Assembly: GCA_013306675.1 (NCBI GenBank) | Contig: JABLUY010000027.1 | Location: 1 to 64,000 of the forward strand | Length of the DNA stretch: 64,000 nt | Origin: Thraustochytrium sp. TN22 | Lineage: Eukaryota; Sar; Bigyra; Thraustochytrida; Thraustochytriidae | Reading direction: 5' to 3' | Shown: in pieces, positions 10,577-21,047 of the stretch | How the letters are laid out: the number at the start of each line of letters is the position of its first letter | How positions within the stretch are numbered: position 1 is the first letter of the stretch | Notes under the pieces: model-generated | The model's database searches: none | The model's input: only the letters and a program-made list of their open reading frames with translations | What the model was told of the DNA's origin: nothing | Translations under genes and position numbers: made by a program

Positions 10577-10590
10577 TCGTCGTGGTGCAT
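9103..10590 (-). CDS. Ubiquitin carboxyl-terminal hydrolase (USP family)
   Basis: This is a deubiquitinase of the C19/USP family that removes ubiquitin from proteins. The predicted protein is 495 aa. The Cys box GLHNLGNSCFINALLQAL has the catalytic Cys near residue 125. A QQQDADELLHHVLDAV block follows, and then a CxxC pair (MCATCG). The His box is YDLCAVIVHHGSADGGHF with the catalytic His near residue 447, followed by WVHVSDARV. The N-terminal ~100 residues are Gly/Ala/Pro/Gln low complexity with a Gly run from a GCC repeat. An in-frame ATG at 10707 would add 39 basic, Cys-rich residues; I prefer 10590. The size and compact catalytic core recall small USPs such as USP30, but no transmembrane segment is visible, so the subfamily is open. 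Confidence 0.9.
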
Positions 10591-11481
10591 CCGATCGAGG
10601 CGTGGGCGGGTGTTGGTTCTGCAGCGACACGTACCTCGCCTCGCGGCCTCGGCACGGTCGCGACGTCGCAACAAGCGCAAGACAGCACAAGTGCAATGCT
10701 CGCACATACGCCAAACGCGTGTTCACGCGGCGTCAACGTCGTCAAGGTCTTCCATTTCCTCCTCCTTCGTTGCCCCAAAGACCTCGGCCCTTAGTAGTAG
10801 AGCATCACCATCAAGTCACACATCCTCATGCCGACACCAGCACCGCCACCGCGGCCCTTCACCCGCACAAACTCAATCCAGGTTGATCTTCGACACCTGC
10901 CACGTGCATTGCGTTCTCGAGCACTACCTCCGAGGCCTCGAGCGCCTCTCCCGCACGGCAGCCCGTCCACGTTCGCGACGACACCGAGCCCACCCTCGCC
11001 GTCCCGTCCTCCCTCCTCCGCACCGGCCGCCCCCCTCGCCAGACTCCCTCCGCTCGCCTCTCGCCCCTCTCGCGGTCTCTCCCGGTTCTCCAGGTCGCTC
11101 TCCAGGTGCTCGAGCCCGTCCGTGGCGGCGCTCTGCGCGTCCACGCCGTCGGCCGTGCGCGGTGGTTAGTGTCCGAAACCCGCGGCGCCGGGTCCGGTGC
11201 GGGCGGCGCCTGCTCGCGCCGGCGCGCGCGCGCCACGGGACCGGCCGTCCGAAACGATTCCGGACGCTCGAAATCAAATGCTCCAGCGGCGCCCAAGCAG
11301 CAAGCAGCAACGAACGAATCACGAGGCGCGAGCGCGCGACAAACCAGCAACGCGCGGCGGCGGCGGCGGCGCGCGCGGCGGCGCGCGGCGGCGGCGGCGG
11401 CAGCGGCGGCGCGGCGGCGGCGGCGGCGCGGCGGCGCGAGGGCGGCGCGGCGGCGCGTGCGCGCGCATCCCGTTGGGCCCT

Positions 11482-11527
<46 letters not shown>

Positions 11528-11604
11528 AGGGCGAGCCGGGCGGTCGAGCGCCGGGCAGCCGGCCTGCAGGCGCGGGCCAGGCCCGGCCGGCGCTGGCTCG
11601 CGCG
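10591..11604. promoter_or_regulatory. Divergent promoter region of USP and CHD genes
   Basis: About 1 kb lies between two outward genes. It contains less GC-rich sequence at 10700-10900, a pyrimidine-rich stretch (10960-11110) and long (CGG)n-like tracts at 11355-11520 next to the CHD gene. The CHD frame is open back to 11197, but that part translates into Gly/Ala/Arg low complexity and is more likely 5' UTR. No other gene is supported. Confidence 0.5.
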
Positions 11605-14600
11605 ATGGCGGGCAGGCCCACGCGCAAGGCGGCCGCGGCGGCGGCGGCGGCCGTCGCGAACTCGAGCTCGAGCAGCGGCGGCGAGCAGGAGCAGCAGCAG
11701 CAGCAGCAGCAGGAGCAGCAGCAGCAGGAGGGCCCGGAGGAGCTGGGGCGCAAGCCGTCGGCGGGGAGCTCGGCGGCGAGCAAGCGGAGCGGCGCACGCG
11801 AGCGGTCGCCGATGCGCAGGTCAGCGCGCGAGAAGCTGCTCAAGAACTACACGGAGGCGGATGAGGACGATGATGAGGACGAGGCGACCTCGGCCGGCGA
11901 CGAGGATGGCGGCGGCGGCGGCGGCAGCGCGCCGCGGTCGCGCGCCTCCAAGAAGCGGGCCAGCCGCGGCGAAGGTGCGGGCTCGCCAGCCAAGGCGAAG
12001 CGGCGGCGCAGCGGGCGCGGCAGCACGGGCGACTCGGACGAGGTCGCGGACGCGGTGGACGCGGCCATGGCCGAGGACGAGGACGACATGGACCTGGACG
12101 ACGACGACGACGACATGGATGACGATGATCTGGACGACGACGACGGGTCCGGCACGGCGCCGCGGCAGGAGCAGGCCGCCGAGCTCAAGATCGAGAAGCT
12201 GCTGGCGCACGACCGCAAGTCCAAGGGCGAGTGGCTGACGTACTGCAAGGAGATGACGACCTCGCGCGTGCTGCGAGGGCGGCGGCGCGAGATGCTGGCC
12301 TTCGAGGACTCCTCGGGGGAGGGCGAGGGTGGCGAGGGCGAGGAGGACGAGGACGAGGACGCGGAGGCCGGCGCGAGTGCGAGCGCGCCGTCGTCGTCCA
12401 CGAGCAAGCGCCCCAAGAAGCGCGTAAAGTTGTCCAAGAAGAAGCTCAAGAAGCAGGAGACGCGCTACCTGGTCAAGTGGCTGAACAACTCCTTCATCCA
12501 CGTGTCGTGGGAATCGGCCAAGGGCCTGCGCGCCTTCTTCGGCGACACGGCCATGGTGGAACGGCACCTGCGCAAGCTGGAGAACAGCTTCGCCATGATG
12601 GACTCGGAGGAGCTCAACGACATGCAGCAGGTGGACCGCCTGGTCGATTACAACACCTTCGTGGACGAGCCCGAAATCGCCGCGGAGAACCAGCCGCCCG
12701 GCAAGGGCCCGAGCCCGAGCCCGAGCGCGCCAGCCAGCGCCAGCAAGAAGCGTGGCGGTGCTGGGACTGGTGCTGGTGCTGCCGGCTCCGCTGCCAAGGA
12801 CAAGACCAAGGGCAAGGGCAAAGACGCCGAGGAGGACGAGGACGAGGACGAAGGCGGGTCGGACGAGCCGGTGTCTTGGGAATACCTGGTCAAGTGGAAG
12901 AGCCAGGGGTACGAGGACGCGACGTGGGAGCTTTGGAGCGACCTCAAGAATCGGCCCGACATCGCGGACAAGCTGGCGCTGCATGACCTCCGCAACGGCG
13001 TGGCGTACCGGCGGAACCGCAACAAGGTGGGCGAGCAGCAGTCGGACTACTCGTCGGCGCAGCTCTTCAAGAACGGGCGCAAGCTGCGGTCGTACCAGGT
13101 GGAGGCCGTGACGTGGCTGACGTTCAACTTCAGGAGCGGGCGCAACTCCATCCTGGCGGACGAGATGGGCCTGGGCAAGACGTGCCAGACAGTGACCTTC
13201 ACGCACCGGCTGCGGCACCAGTTCAGCCGCAACGGGCCGTTCTTGGTGGTGGCGCCGTTGGCGACGCTGCCGCACTGGCAGCGCGAATTCGAGGCCTGGA
13301 CGGACTTCAACTGCATCACGTACCACGGGAGCTCCGAGGGCCGCGAGCTGATCCGCAACAAGGAGTTCTTCTGGGACGACGGGCGGCAGATCATCAAGGG
13401 GCCCGGTGGCCTGCCCAAGTTCGACGCGCTCGTGACCAACTACGAGACGATCCTGGCGGACGCCAGCATGCTGAAACGGTTCAAGTGGGACCTGCTTATC
13501 GTGGACGAGGCGCACCGGCTCAAGAACCGCGACTCGAAGCTGACGGTGTGCCTGCGCGAGAGCTTCAAGTTCCACGCCTCGCTGCTGCTCACAGGCACGC
13601 CCATCCAGAACAGCCTGCCGGAGCTGTGGACGCTGCTGAACTTTATCGCGCCCGAGGACTTTGCCTCGCTGGACCGCTTCAAGGAGAACTTTGGCAACAT
13701 GCAGACGGCCGAGGAGATGGACCGTTTCCACGACCGGCTGCGCCCTTATATGCTTCGGCGCATCAAGTCGGAAGTGGAACCGCTGCCGGAGCGCGAGGAC
13801 ACCATGATCGAGGTGGAGCTCACGACCATGCAGAAGCGCTTCTACCGCGCCATCTACGAGAAGAACACCGAGTACTTGCTGGCCGGCGTGGTCAAGGGCG
13901 CGCGCGTCTCGCTCAACAACGTGGCCATGGAGCTGCGCAAGTGCTGCTGCCACCCGTACCTGATCGACGGCGTCGAGTCCAAGGTGCTCAAGGACGACCC
14001 GGCGCCCAAGGCGGCCTCGTCCGAGGAGCGCCAGGCGCACGTCTTCCAGAAGCTCATCAACGCCAGCGGCAAGCTTATATTGCTGGACAAGCTGCTGCCC
14101 AAGCTCAAGGCCGAGGGTCACCGCGTGCTCATCTTCTCGCAGATGACGCGCATGCTCGACATCCTCGAGGACTACCTGCTGTACCGCAACTACGCCTACG
14201 AGCGCATCGACGGCAGCGTGCGCGGTGTGGACCGCCAGTTCGCCATCGATCGCTTCTCCAGCAAGAGCTCGCAGGCCTTTGCCTTTTTGCTCAGCACGCG
14301 CGGCTGCGGCCAGGGCATCAACCTGACGGCCGCCGACACGGTCATCATGTACGACGGCGACTGGAACCCGCAGAACGACGTGCAGGCGCTGGCGCGCTGC
14401 CACCGCATCGGCCAGACCAAGCGCGTCAAGGTGTACCGGCTCATCACGCGCAAGACCTACGAATACACCATGTTCGAGCGCGCCTCCATGAAGCTGGGCC
14501 TGGACCACGCCGTCATGAGCGGCATTACCAAGGAGGAGGGCGGCGCGGGCGACAGCACCGGCAAGCGCGGCAGCCGCGGCAAGGTCAAGTCCAAGAAGGA

Positions 14601-17574
14601 GCAAGACCTCGAGACGGAGCGTCTGCTCAAGTACGGCGCCTACGCGCTCACTGCGGAGGGCGACGACGAGGCCGCCACGCAGCAGTTCATGAATGCCGAC
14701 ATTGACGAGATCCTCAGCAGCCGCGCCAAGCACATGGTCACCAGCAAGGAGGACAATCAGCTCTCCAAGGCCACCTTTGTCACCGCCGACAACGACACCA
14801 GCCTCGACATCAACGACCCCGAGTTCTGGACCAAGGTCGTGGGGCTCACGGCCAAGCCCGAGGACGACGAGGACGAGGACGAGGGCGAGCGCCGCTCGCG
14901 CCGCCGCGGCAAGAACAAGGTCAACTACGCCGGCAACGGCTTCGCCGCGGTCAACGCCGACTTTGACGACGACGACGACGATGTGGTCGATGACGACGAC
15001 GACGACGATGACGACGCCATGGAACCGCGCAAGGACGAGGACGAGAACGGCCGCAAGCTCTGGCAGAAGAAGCACTTTCACGTGCTCTTTGTGGCCATTC
15101 AAAAGTACGGCTACGGCCGCTGGGACCGCCTCTATGCGGACGTGGAAGCGCGCTTCCCGGGCCGCTTCTCGCGCGACGACGTGGAGCGCGCGACGCGTGG
15201 CTTCTTCATCTTTTGCATCTTCAAGCGCCAGAAGACCGCGCGCAAGAAGCGCGGCGCCGACGAGGCTGCGGCCTCCCCGGCGGCCGACGACAGCGACGAC
15301 GACGACGACGACGACGACAGCGACATGCAGGACGTCACGGACTCGGGCCGGCTCTCGGACTTCTTGCTCGTCAACATGACGCACGCGCAGGTTGTCGAGG
15401 GCATCCACAGTCGCATCCCGTACGTCGACTTCAACGTCGCCTACGAGCAGCTCATCCGCGATCTGGAGGCCGGCAGGTCCTGGATTGTGCCGGACGTCCT
15501 CGTCACGCGCCGCCGCATCCTTCCGGACTCACTCAACGAGATGCCCAAGCCCAAGCCCGCCCCGGGTGCCGAGGACGAGGCGGCCGCCAACGGCGACGCC
15601 GAGGACGAGAACGGCGTCAAGAAGGAGAACCAGGTCAAGGAGGAGGAGGAGGAGGAGGAGGGGGGCGGCGACAAGGTCGCCACAAAGAAGGAGGAGGCTG
15701 TCGCCGAAAGGGGCGAAGGGCCCGAGTCCAAGGCGGCGGATGGTGAGGCGCCCTCGGACTTCAAGCTGGAGGACTCGGATTCGGACGACTCGGACTTGGA
15801 CGACGAGGCACGCGCCGAGCACCGCCAGATGCGCCGCGGTTATGCATACCAGGAGCGCGCGGCGAACCGCGCGCGCGAGGCCTCGGCCAAGTACCTCCGG
15901 CTCTTTGAGAAGCACGCCATGATGCAGGACATCATCAACAAGTACACGGACAAGGAGACCGGCAAGCTGCGAGTGGACGAATTCCCGCGCATCCCGGGTA
16001 TCCCGCCCGTGGACTGGTGGTCACCGCAGGACGACCTGACGGTGATCAAGGGCCTCTACGACCACGGCTGGGACCCGCGCCGCTCCGGAGACACATTTTC
16101 CAAGATCCGCAAGGACAGCTCATTGCACTTTACCAAGAACCCCCCCTGGACCGCCGACGCTGAGGAGGACGACGAGGGCAAGGCGCCCTCGCCGGCGCCG
16201 CCCTCTGCCGCCGCTGAGGGCGAGGGCGAGGGCAAGGAGGATGCCCAAGAGGCGACGAAGACGGATGCCGATGCCGAGGATAAAAAGGAGGCGACGAAGA
16301 CGGATGCCGAGGCCAAGGAGGACGCCAAGGCCAAGGCCGAGGACGCCAAGGCCGAGGCCGAGGTCCCCAAGCAGGAGCAGGAGGCAAATAAGGAGAAGGC
16401 TGGCGAGGAGGACGGCAAGATGGAGGTGGACGAGGCCGGGGCAGAGCGGACAATCGACACGGACGCCTCGTGGCCGCGCAACCACAAGCTGGGCCTGCGC
16501 GCCAAGCGCGTGGTGGACTGGTTCAGCGCCGGCACGCGCAAGGCGCGGCGGGCCGAGGCGACGGCCGCGCGCAAGGAGGCCAAGAAGGACGCGAAGCGCG
16601 CCGCGCGCGCCAGCGCGCCGCGCGCCAAGCAGGCCCGCAGTACCGTGCTGTCGCCGGACTGGATTCGCGCCGAGCTCAAGACGCTCTTCAAGACGCTCAT
16701 CCGCTTCGGCGTGCCGTCGGACAGGCCGCTCGACCCGCGCTGGCGCATGACGTACGTGGACTTTATCTGGCACGCCAAGTTGCGGCGCAAGACGCCCGAG
16801 ATGGTGCGCGAGCAGGTGCGCCTCGTCGTGCAGGACGCCGTGCAGGTTCGTCTGCAGGAGGACTTTCGCATCGATCGTTCCAATGAAATCCTCGCCTCGT
16901 CCGGGTCGGCTCGCAAGCTGCTGGAACGCGTCAAGGTCCTGCGCGAGCTGCGCGAGTCAGTGCTGTCCATCGACGAGAAGGAGCTCATGCGCTTGCTGGT
17001 GCGCTTCGAGAAGCAGCTTGACTCCAAGAAGCGGACCGAAATGCCGGCCTGGTGGCGAGGCGCCGAGTTCGACATGGCCATGCTCAAGGGCTCCTCGCGC
17101 CACGGCATTGGCAACTTCCATGCGGTCGACGCCATCCGCGCCGACAAGGACTTTCCCTTTTACAAGATCTGCGACCGCACCACGGGCGCCTCGCACACGC
17201 GCAAGCGCAAGAAGGCCGAGCTTGAGCTTGCCACGCGTGGCCCCAAGTCCGGCGGCGCCGGCGAGGAGGACGAGGACGATGAGGACGAGGACGAGGATGA
17301 GGACGAGGATGACGAGGACGGTGAGACGTCCAAGGCGCCTGCGCCCACGCCGGTGCCCGCCGACGACGACGGCAATCGCCCGCCTATGGAGGCCTTTCCC
17401 TCGGTTGTGCAGTTTCTCAACCGGCTGCGCACCATCGTGGAGCTTGTCACGCGATCCCGCCGTGCCACCGTCACGAGCTACTTTTCCAAGGCGACGCCTG
17501 GCGCAAGCAATGGTGCCTCCGCGCCCAAGACCAACGGCGCGCGCCTCATCGATTTGTCGGGCGCCAAGGCCTGA
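11605..17574 (+). CDS. CHD-family ATP-dependent chromatin remodeller
   Basis: This is a nuclear SNF2 ATPase that slides or evicts nucleosomes. The predicted protein is 1989 aa. An N-terminal Ala/Gln/Ser and acidic region precedes chromodomain 1 (near 286, RYLVKWLNNSFIHVSWE) and chromodomain 2 (near 422, WEYLVKWKSQGYEDATWE). The ATPase follows with DEMGLGKT near 519, DEAH near 633 and helicase C (LIFSQMTRMLD near 841, CHRIGQTKRV). Beyond it are a SANT-like segment (FVAIQKYGYGRWDRLY near 1150) and two WW..D..HG modules (WWSPQDDLTVIKGLYDHGW near 1468; WWRGAEFDMAMLKGSSRHG near 1815). The first half is CHD1-like, while the WW..HG modules recall CHD6-9/Kismet, so I do not assign a symbol. Very long Asp/Glu runs separate the domains. 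AATAAA occurs near 17666, after the stop. The start is the ATG before MAGRPTRK. Confidence 0.93.
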   Translation: MAGRPTRKAAAAAAAAVANSSSSSGGEQEQQQQQQQEQQQQEGPEELGRKPSAGSSAASKRSGARERSPMRRSAREKLLKNYTEADEDDDEDEATSAGDEDGGGGGGSAPRSRASKKRASRGEGAGSPAKAKRRRSGRGSTGDSDEVADAVDAAMAEDEDDMDLDDDDDDMDDDDLDDDDGSGTAPRQEQAAELKIEKLLAHDRKSKGEWLTYCKEMTTSRVLRGRRREMLAFEDSSGEGEGGEGEEDEDEDAEAGASASAPSSSTSKRPKKRVKLSKKKLKKQETRYLVKWLNNSFIHVSWESAKGLRAFFGDTAMVERHLRKLENSFAMMDSEELNDMQQVDRLVDYNTFVDEPEIAAENQPPGKGPSPSPSAPASASKKRGGAGTGAGAAGSAAKDKTKGKGKDAEEDEDEDEGGSDEPVSWEYLVKWKSQGYEDATWELWSDLKNRPDIADKLALHDLRNGVAYRRNRNKVGEQQSDYSSAQLFKNGRKLRSYQVEAVTWLTFNFRSGRNSILADEMGLGKTCQTVTFTHRLRHQFSRNGPFLVVAPLATLPHWQREFEAWTDFNCITYHGSSEGRELIRNKEFFWDDGRQIIKGPGGLPKFDALVTNYETILADASMLKRFKWDLLIVDEAHRLKNRDSKLTVCLRESFKFHASLLLTGTPIQNSLPELWTLLNFIAPEDFASLDRFKENFGNMQTAEEMDRFHDRLRPYMLRRIKSEVEPLPEREDTMIEVELTTMQKRFYRAIYEKNTEYLLAGVVKGARVSLNNVAMELRKCCCHPYLIDGVESKVLKDDPAPKAASSEERQAHVFQKLINASGKLILLDKLLPKLKAEGHRVLIFSQMTRMLDILEDYLLYRNYAYERIDGSVRGVDRQFAIDRFSSKSSQAFAFLLSTRGCGQGINLTAADTVIMYDGDWNPQNDVQALARCHRIGQTKRVKVYRLITRKTYEYTMFERASMKLGLDHAVMSGITKEEGGAGDSTGKRGSRGKVKSKKEQDLETERLLKYGAYALTAEGDDEAATQQFMNADIDEILSSRAKHMVTSKEDNQLSKATFVTADNDTSLDINDPEFWTKVVGLTAKPEDDEDEDEGERRSRRRGKNKVNYAGNGFAAVNADFDDDDDDVVDDDDDDDDDAMEPRKDEDENGRKLWQKKHFHVLFVAIQKYGYGRWDRLYADVEARFPGRFSRDDVERATRGFFIFCIFKRQKTARKKRGADEAAASPAADDSDDDDDDDDSDMQDVTDSGRLSDFLLVNMTHAQVVEGIHSRIPYVDFNVAYEQLIRDLEAGRSWIVPDVLVTRRRILPDSLNEMPKPKPAPGAEDEAAANGDAEDENGVKKENQVKEEEEEEEGGGDKVATKKEEAVAERGEGPESKAADGEAPSDFKLEDSDSDDSDLDDEARAEHRQMRRGYAYQERAANRAREASAKYLRLFEKHAMMQDIINKYTDKETGKLRVDEFPRIPGIPPVDWWSPQDDLTVIKGLYDHGWDPRRSGDTFSKIRKDSSLHFTKNPPWTADAEEDDEGKAPSPAPPSAAAEGEGEGKEDAQEATKTDADAEDKKEATKTDAEAKEDAKAKAEDAKAEAEVPKQEQEANKEKAGEEDGKMEVDEAGAERTIDTDASWPRNHKLGLRAKRVVDWFSAGTRKARRAEATAARKEAKKDAKRAARASAPRAKQARSTVLSPDWIRAELKTLFKTLIRFGVPSDRPLDPRWRMTYVDFIWHAKLRRKTPEMVREQVRLVVQDAVQVRLQEDFRIDRSNEILASSGSARKLLERVKVLRELRESVLSIDEKELMRLLVRFEKQLDSKKRTEMPAWWRGAEFDMAMLKGSSRHGIGNFHAVDAIRADKDFPFYKICDRTTGASHTRKRKKAELELATRGPKSGGAGEEDEDDEDEDEDEDEDDEDGETSKAPAPTPVPADDDGNRPPMEAFPSVVQFLNRLRTIVELVTRSRRATVTSYFSKATPGASNGASAPKTNGARLIDLSGAKA

Positions 17575-17760
17575 TGCGGAGCACGCGCGTTTAGTATGAT
17601 GGTAAATAGGGAGACTTGCGTTTGACGATGATACAATGCAATGCATTCGAGGAGGAGAAAGAAAAATAAACAGAACAGAATACACGGTGATGAGTTAGAA
17701 GAAATCCTGTACGTTGTCGGCGTCGGCGTCATCGTCGGCGTCGTTCGACTTGTTCACATT

Positions 17761-18351
17761 TCACAGATGATCGACTTGGTCGCCCTCGACTGCGTCGTCA
17801 TCGTGGTCGTCATTGTTGCTGTTGCCAGCCTGCAGTCGGGCGAGAAAGGCCTCCCGCGCAGCGCGCAAGGATTGCGGATTGTTGCCACCCGCACCACCGG
17901 CGCCGCCACTGCTTCCGCCACCACCACCTCCTCCACCAAGGCGGTGCGCGGTTGACGTGGTCCGCTGGGGCGCCCTGGCTCGCGGCTGGCGCGGCGCAAT
18001 GGCGTGAAAGGCGCTGGCCCCGGGACGACTGCTCGTGGCGCGCGCCGCGGCCACCTCAAAGCGCCGGCACCCGTGGCCCTCCTTGGCGGCCTGCTCAATA
18101 CGGCGGTCGCGCTCCTCACGCTTGCTGACGGTGCGCTCCGTGAGGCCAACGACCTCGTTCAGGTGGTCCGCCACGCTGCGCGAGGAGCTCCCAAAGCCCG
18201 GCCGCTTCTTCTTGGCCTGCGAGAGCCGCTGCTTGCGCTGCTTCTCCGCGGCCGTCGGCGCAGCCTGGCCCGTCAGCTGCTTTTGCACGGTGCGCTTCTC
18301 GCGCTGCTGCGCCCTCCACTGCGCGATGCGCCGCTCCGTCTTGATGTCCAT
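17761..18351 (-). CDS. Hypothetical basic helical protein
   Basis: I do not recognise this 196 aa protein. The N-terminal ~100 residues are Lys/Arg/Gln-rich and predicted helical (RRIAQWRAQQREKRTVQKQL, then REERDRRIEQAAKEG). Between these lies a short motif RPGFGSSSRSVADHLNEVV that looks constrained. The middle is Ala/Arg/Pro low complexity, followed by a Gly run and an acidic Asn/Asp-rich end. A small nuclear or RNA-associated protein would fit, but nothing shows it. It converges with the CHD gene and starts at a clear ATG. The base composition matches its neighbours. Confidence 0.6.
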   Translation of the reverse strand: MDIKTERRIAQWRAQQREKRTVQKQLTGQAAPTAAEKQRKQRLSQAKKKRPGFGSSSRSVADHLNEVVGLTERTVSKREERDRRIEQAAKEGHGCRRFEVAAARATSSRPGASAFHAIAPRQPRARAPQRTTSTAHRLGGGGGGGGSSGGAGGAGGNNPQSLRAAREAFLARLQAGNSNNDDHDDDAVEGDQVDHL

Positions 18352-18571
18352 CGTGTGCCCGCGCGCGAGAGCGCCAGCGCCAGCACCAGCGCCCCGGCGA
18401 ACGAATGCAGGTTTGCGTCCCGCTCGTACGCGCGCGCGGGCGCCTCACGCACGCGCGCGCGCGCCTCACGCGCTCGAGCCGTTGGAGACCGGACGCAGGT
18501 GTCCCGGCTACCTGGAGAAAGAAGGACCCTGAAAAAGAGACCGAAAGAGGAAGAGGGGCCGCCACACGCGA

Positions 18572-18729
18572 TCAAATGATCTTGGAGATGCGCTTGGGGA
18601 TGAAGCGCGCAGAGCGCGGCCGTGAGGCGCCCGGGCCCGGAAGCGCGGCGAAGCGCTCTTGGCCGAAGAGGTCCTCGATGGGCGGCGGCGGCGGCGGGTC
18701 GTCGTCGTCGTCGTACTGGCGGCGGTGCT

Positions 18730-18760
<31 letters not shown>

Positions 18761-20371
18761 GCGGCTAGCGCCGGCAGCGCCGGTTCCGATGTAGACCGGG
18801 TTGATGCGCGAAACGCCGGAGCCCTCGGAGAAGCGGCGCGAGCGGTCGCTGTGTCGGTCGCCCCCCGGGTAGTCGCCAAAGGCCGCGGCGGCTGCAGCTG
18901 CCGCGCCGCTCCCCCCGCTGCCGCCGCTGCCGCGTGGGTCGCCAAAGGTGTAAGGCGTGACCATCTCGATGCGCGAGTTGCGCGTGTCCTCCGGGACGGG
19001 GTTCATCCTGCGGCGACGATGGCGCATCACAGCCAGGGCCAGGAGCGCGCCGGCACCGGCGGCACCGCCCACAGCACCAAAGACGACGGCCGGGGAGAAG
19101 GACTCCTCCTCTTCCTCCCCGCCGCTGTTGTTGTTGCCCTCGCCCGAGCCTGTGACTGCGCCACTGAGCGTGGTGGGCGCTGACGTGGGCGACGAGGTGG
19201 ACTCGTCCGTGGGCGCTGCCGTGGTGGGCGCCTGCGAGGGCGCCGCCGAAGTCGGCACGCCGGTGGTGGGCGGCTCGCTGGGCGCTGCCGTCGTGGGCTC
19301 CATGGTGGGTGCTGCCGTGGTGGGCACGCCGGTGGTCGGGCTCTTGGTGGGCGCGCGGGTCGGTTCGATCGTGGGCGCCGCCGTGGGCGACCCCGTGGTG
19401 GGCCGCTTGGTGGGCGCCTGCGAGGGTGTTGCCGTAGGTGTCCGGGTGGGCGCGCGGCTCGGATACTGCGTGGGCTCCAGCGTCGGGGGCTCCGACACGG
19501 CCAGGTCCGTCACGCCGAGGGTGTCCTCGAGCCAGGGCAGGTAGGTGCTCATTCGGGTCGCGTTGGCCACGAAGGAGTCCACGTCGCAGCCCACGCGGTA
19601 CTGCAGGATGCCGATGAGGACGCCACGGCCGTCTGAGTTGACCTTCCAAAACGGCGCGCCGATGTCGCCGAAGCAGGTGCTGTCCGAGACGGTGCCGTCC
19701 TCGAGGGTCTCCGAGACCGCGCAGAGCCCTGTTTGGTCGCTGCTCGGGGTGGAGAAGGCGTCCGCGCACTCGCTGGGGTCGCGCAGGGGCTGCTTGACGT
19801 ACTGCATCTTGCCGTAGTTGGAGAGGTCTGAGGGTTCGGTCTGGTCGCTGGCCCACCAGCTGGCGATGCGCACGGCCGTATCGATGTTCTCATAGTAGCC
19901 GTCGTAGACGGAGCTCACGAGCATGGGCTCCCAGCCGCTCTGCTCGATGGGGCTGTCGAGCGGGATGAGCACCAGGCCGGCCTCCGCGTTGAGGACGCGG
20001 CGCTGCGGCTTGAGGTCGATCACCTTGGCGAAGCTCGAGCTCGAGTCCAGCTTGGCGCGGTTGAACATGACTCGCATCGACCGTATTGACGTGTACAGCT
20101 CCAGGCACCGCTGGCTCGTCAGCACCCAGCTTTCATGCACGAGCGCGCACGCGCACATGTGCTGCCACTGGCTGCTCACGCGGCCCTGCACGGACCCAAT
20201 ATACTTGGGCACGTTCTGCGTGTCCGCGTCCGTCAGCTCCAGCTCGCGCCCCAGCAGCAGCTCGCGCCGCCGGAGCCCTCCTGCCTCGGCGCGTCCCAGC
20301 GCCGCCAGCGCCAGCACCGCTGCGGCCAGCACGGCCCGCGCCACGGCCCTCGCCGCGCCTGGCGCCGCCAT
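18572..20371 (-). CDS. Membrane-anchored trypsin-fold pseudoprotease with PT-rich stalk
   Basis: The predicted protein is 599 aa. Residues 1-~30 form a signal peptide (MAAPGAARAVARAVLAAAVL). Residues ~45-280 have the chymotrypsin/trypsin fold (S1), but the catalytic positions are changed. The His box TAAHC reads TSQRC near residue 83, and the Ser box GDSGGP reads GDIGAP near 236. The Asp segment reads AGLVLIPLD. Paired Cys residues are kept, so it is probably a secreted non-enzymatic homologue. Residues ~293-395 are a PTxxP/APT repeat, likely a glycosylated stalk. A transmembrane helix follows near 425-448 (VVFGAVGGAAGAGALLALAV), then a basic stop-transfer and a cytoplasmic tail with Gln, Asp and Pro runs. 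Pro-Thr repeat stalks of this kind are common in stramenopile surface proteins. Role unknown; adhesion or inhibitor binding is possible. Confidence 0.85.
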
Positions 20372-20660
20372 GCTCGCCGCGCCGCTCGCCGCTCGCCCTC
20401 TCGCCGCCCGCGCGCGCGCGGCTCCTCTCCGCTCTGCTCTGCCTTCCGCTCTGGCCGCGCGCCGCGCGCGTCCGAGTCCCGCCGCGCGCGTGCTCGGCGC
20501 TCGGAGCCGGCCGCCGCTCCCCCGCTCGCGCGCTCGGCGCTGCTCGCCGCGCCGCGCCGCCGCCCGGCCGCGCGCCGTTGCGCGTCTGCCGCGCACGCGA
20601 CGCGACGCTCGCCGCGCGCCGCGGGTGCATGCACAAGCGGTCGCGGCGGCCTGGAGAGAA

Positions 20661-20683
20661 GGATGGATGGATGGATGGATGGG
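20661..20683. repeat. (GGAT)n microsatellite
   Basis: Five GGAT units in tandem lie upstream of the pseudoprotease gene. Confidence 0.85.
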
Positions 20684-21025
20684 CGATGCTCGAGCATGCA
20701 TGCGCGATGGAATGCACGATCGCCGACGCGCGCTGCATGCGCGCATGGCAGGGCAGGGCAGGGCGCGCGCGGCGCGGCCGGCGCGCAGGCGCGTGCGCGC
20801 GCGTGCCGCCGCCGCGAGCCGCCTGGCAAGTTGGCGCGGCGCCGAGCGCGCGCCGAGCGCGGGCGCGGGCGAGCGAAACGACGCGCGAGAGCCGGGCTCA
20901 GCAGCGCCGGGGTTCAACGCGCGCCGAGGCTGCGCCGGCGCCGCCAAGGCGCGAAGGCGCGCGGCCGGAGCGCGCGGGCGCGGTGGCGGAGGGCGCGAAG
21001 GCGGCATGCGCGGCGCGCGCAGCTC

Positions 21026-21047
21026 GCTGGCTGGCTGGCTGGCTGGC
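21026..21047. repeat. (CTGG)n microsatellite
   Basis: Tandem CTGG units; a shorter array of the same unit lies at about 21160-21175. Confidence 0.85.

Noticed and set aside
11821-15408. 1195-codon minus-strand open frame opposite the CHD gene
   Set aside because: Lies entirely within the conserved CHD ATPase, has His/Val/Leu-rich composition and no recognisable motif; a GC shadow.
20881-20935. GGTTCAACGC resembling a tRNA B box
   Set aside because: No A box at the right distance and no cloverleaf arms. I found no tRNA anywhere by eye.
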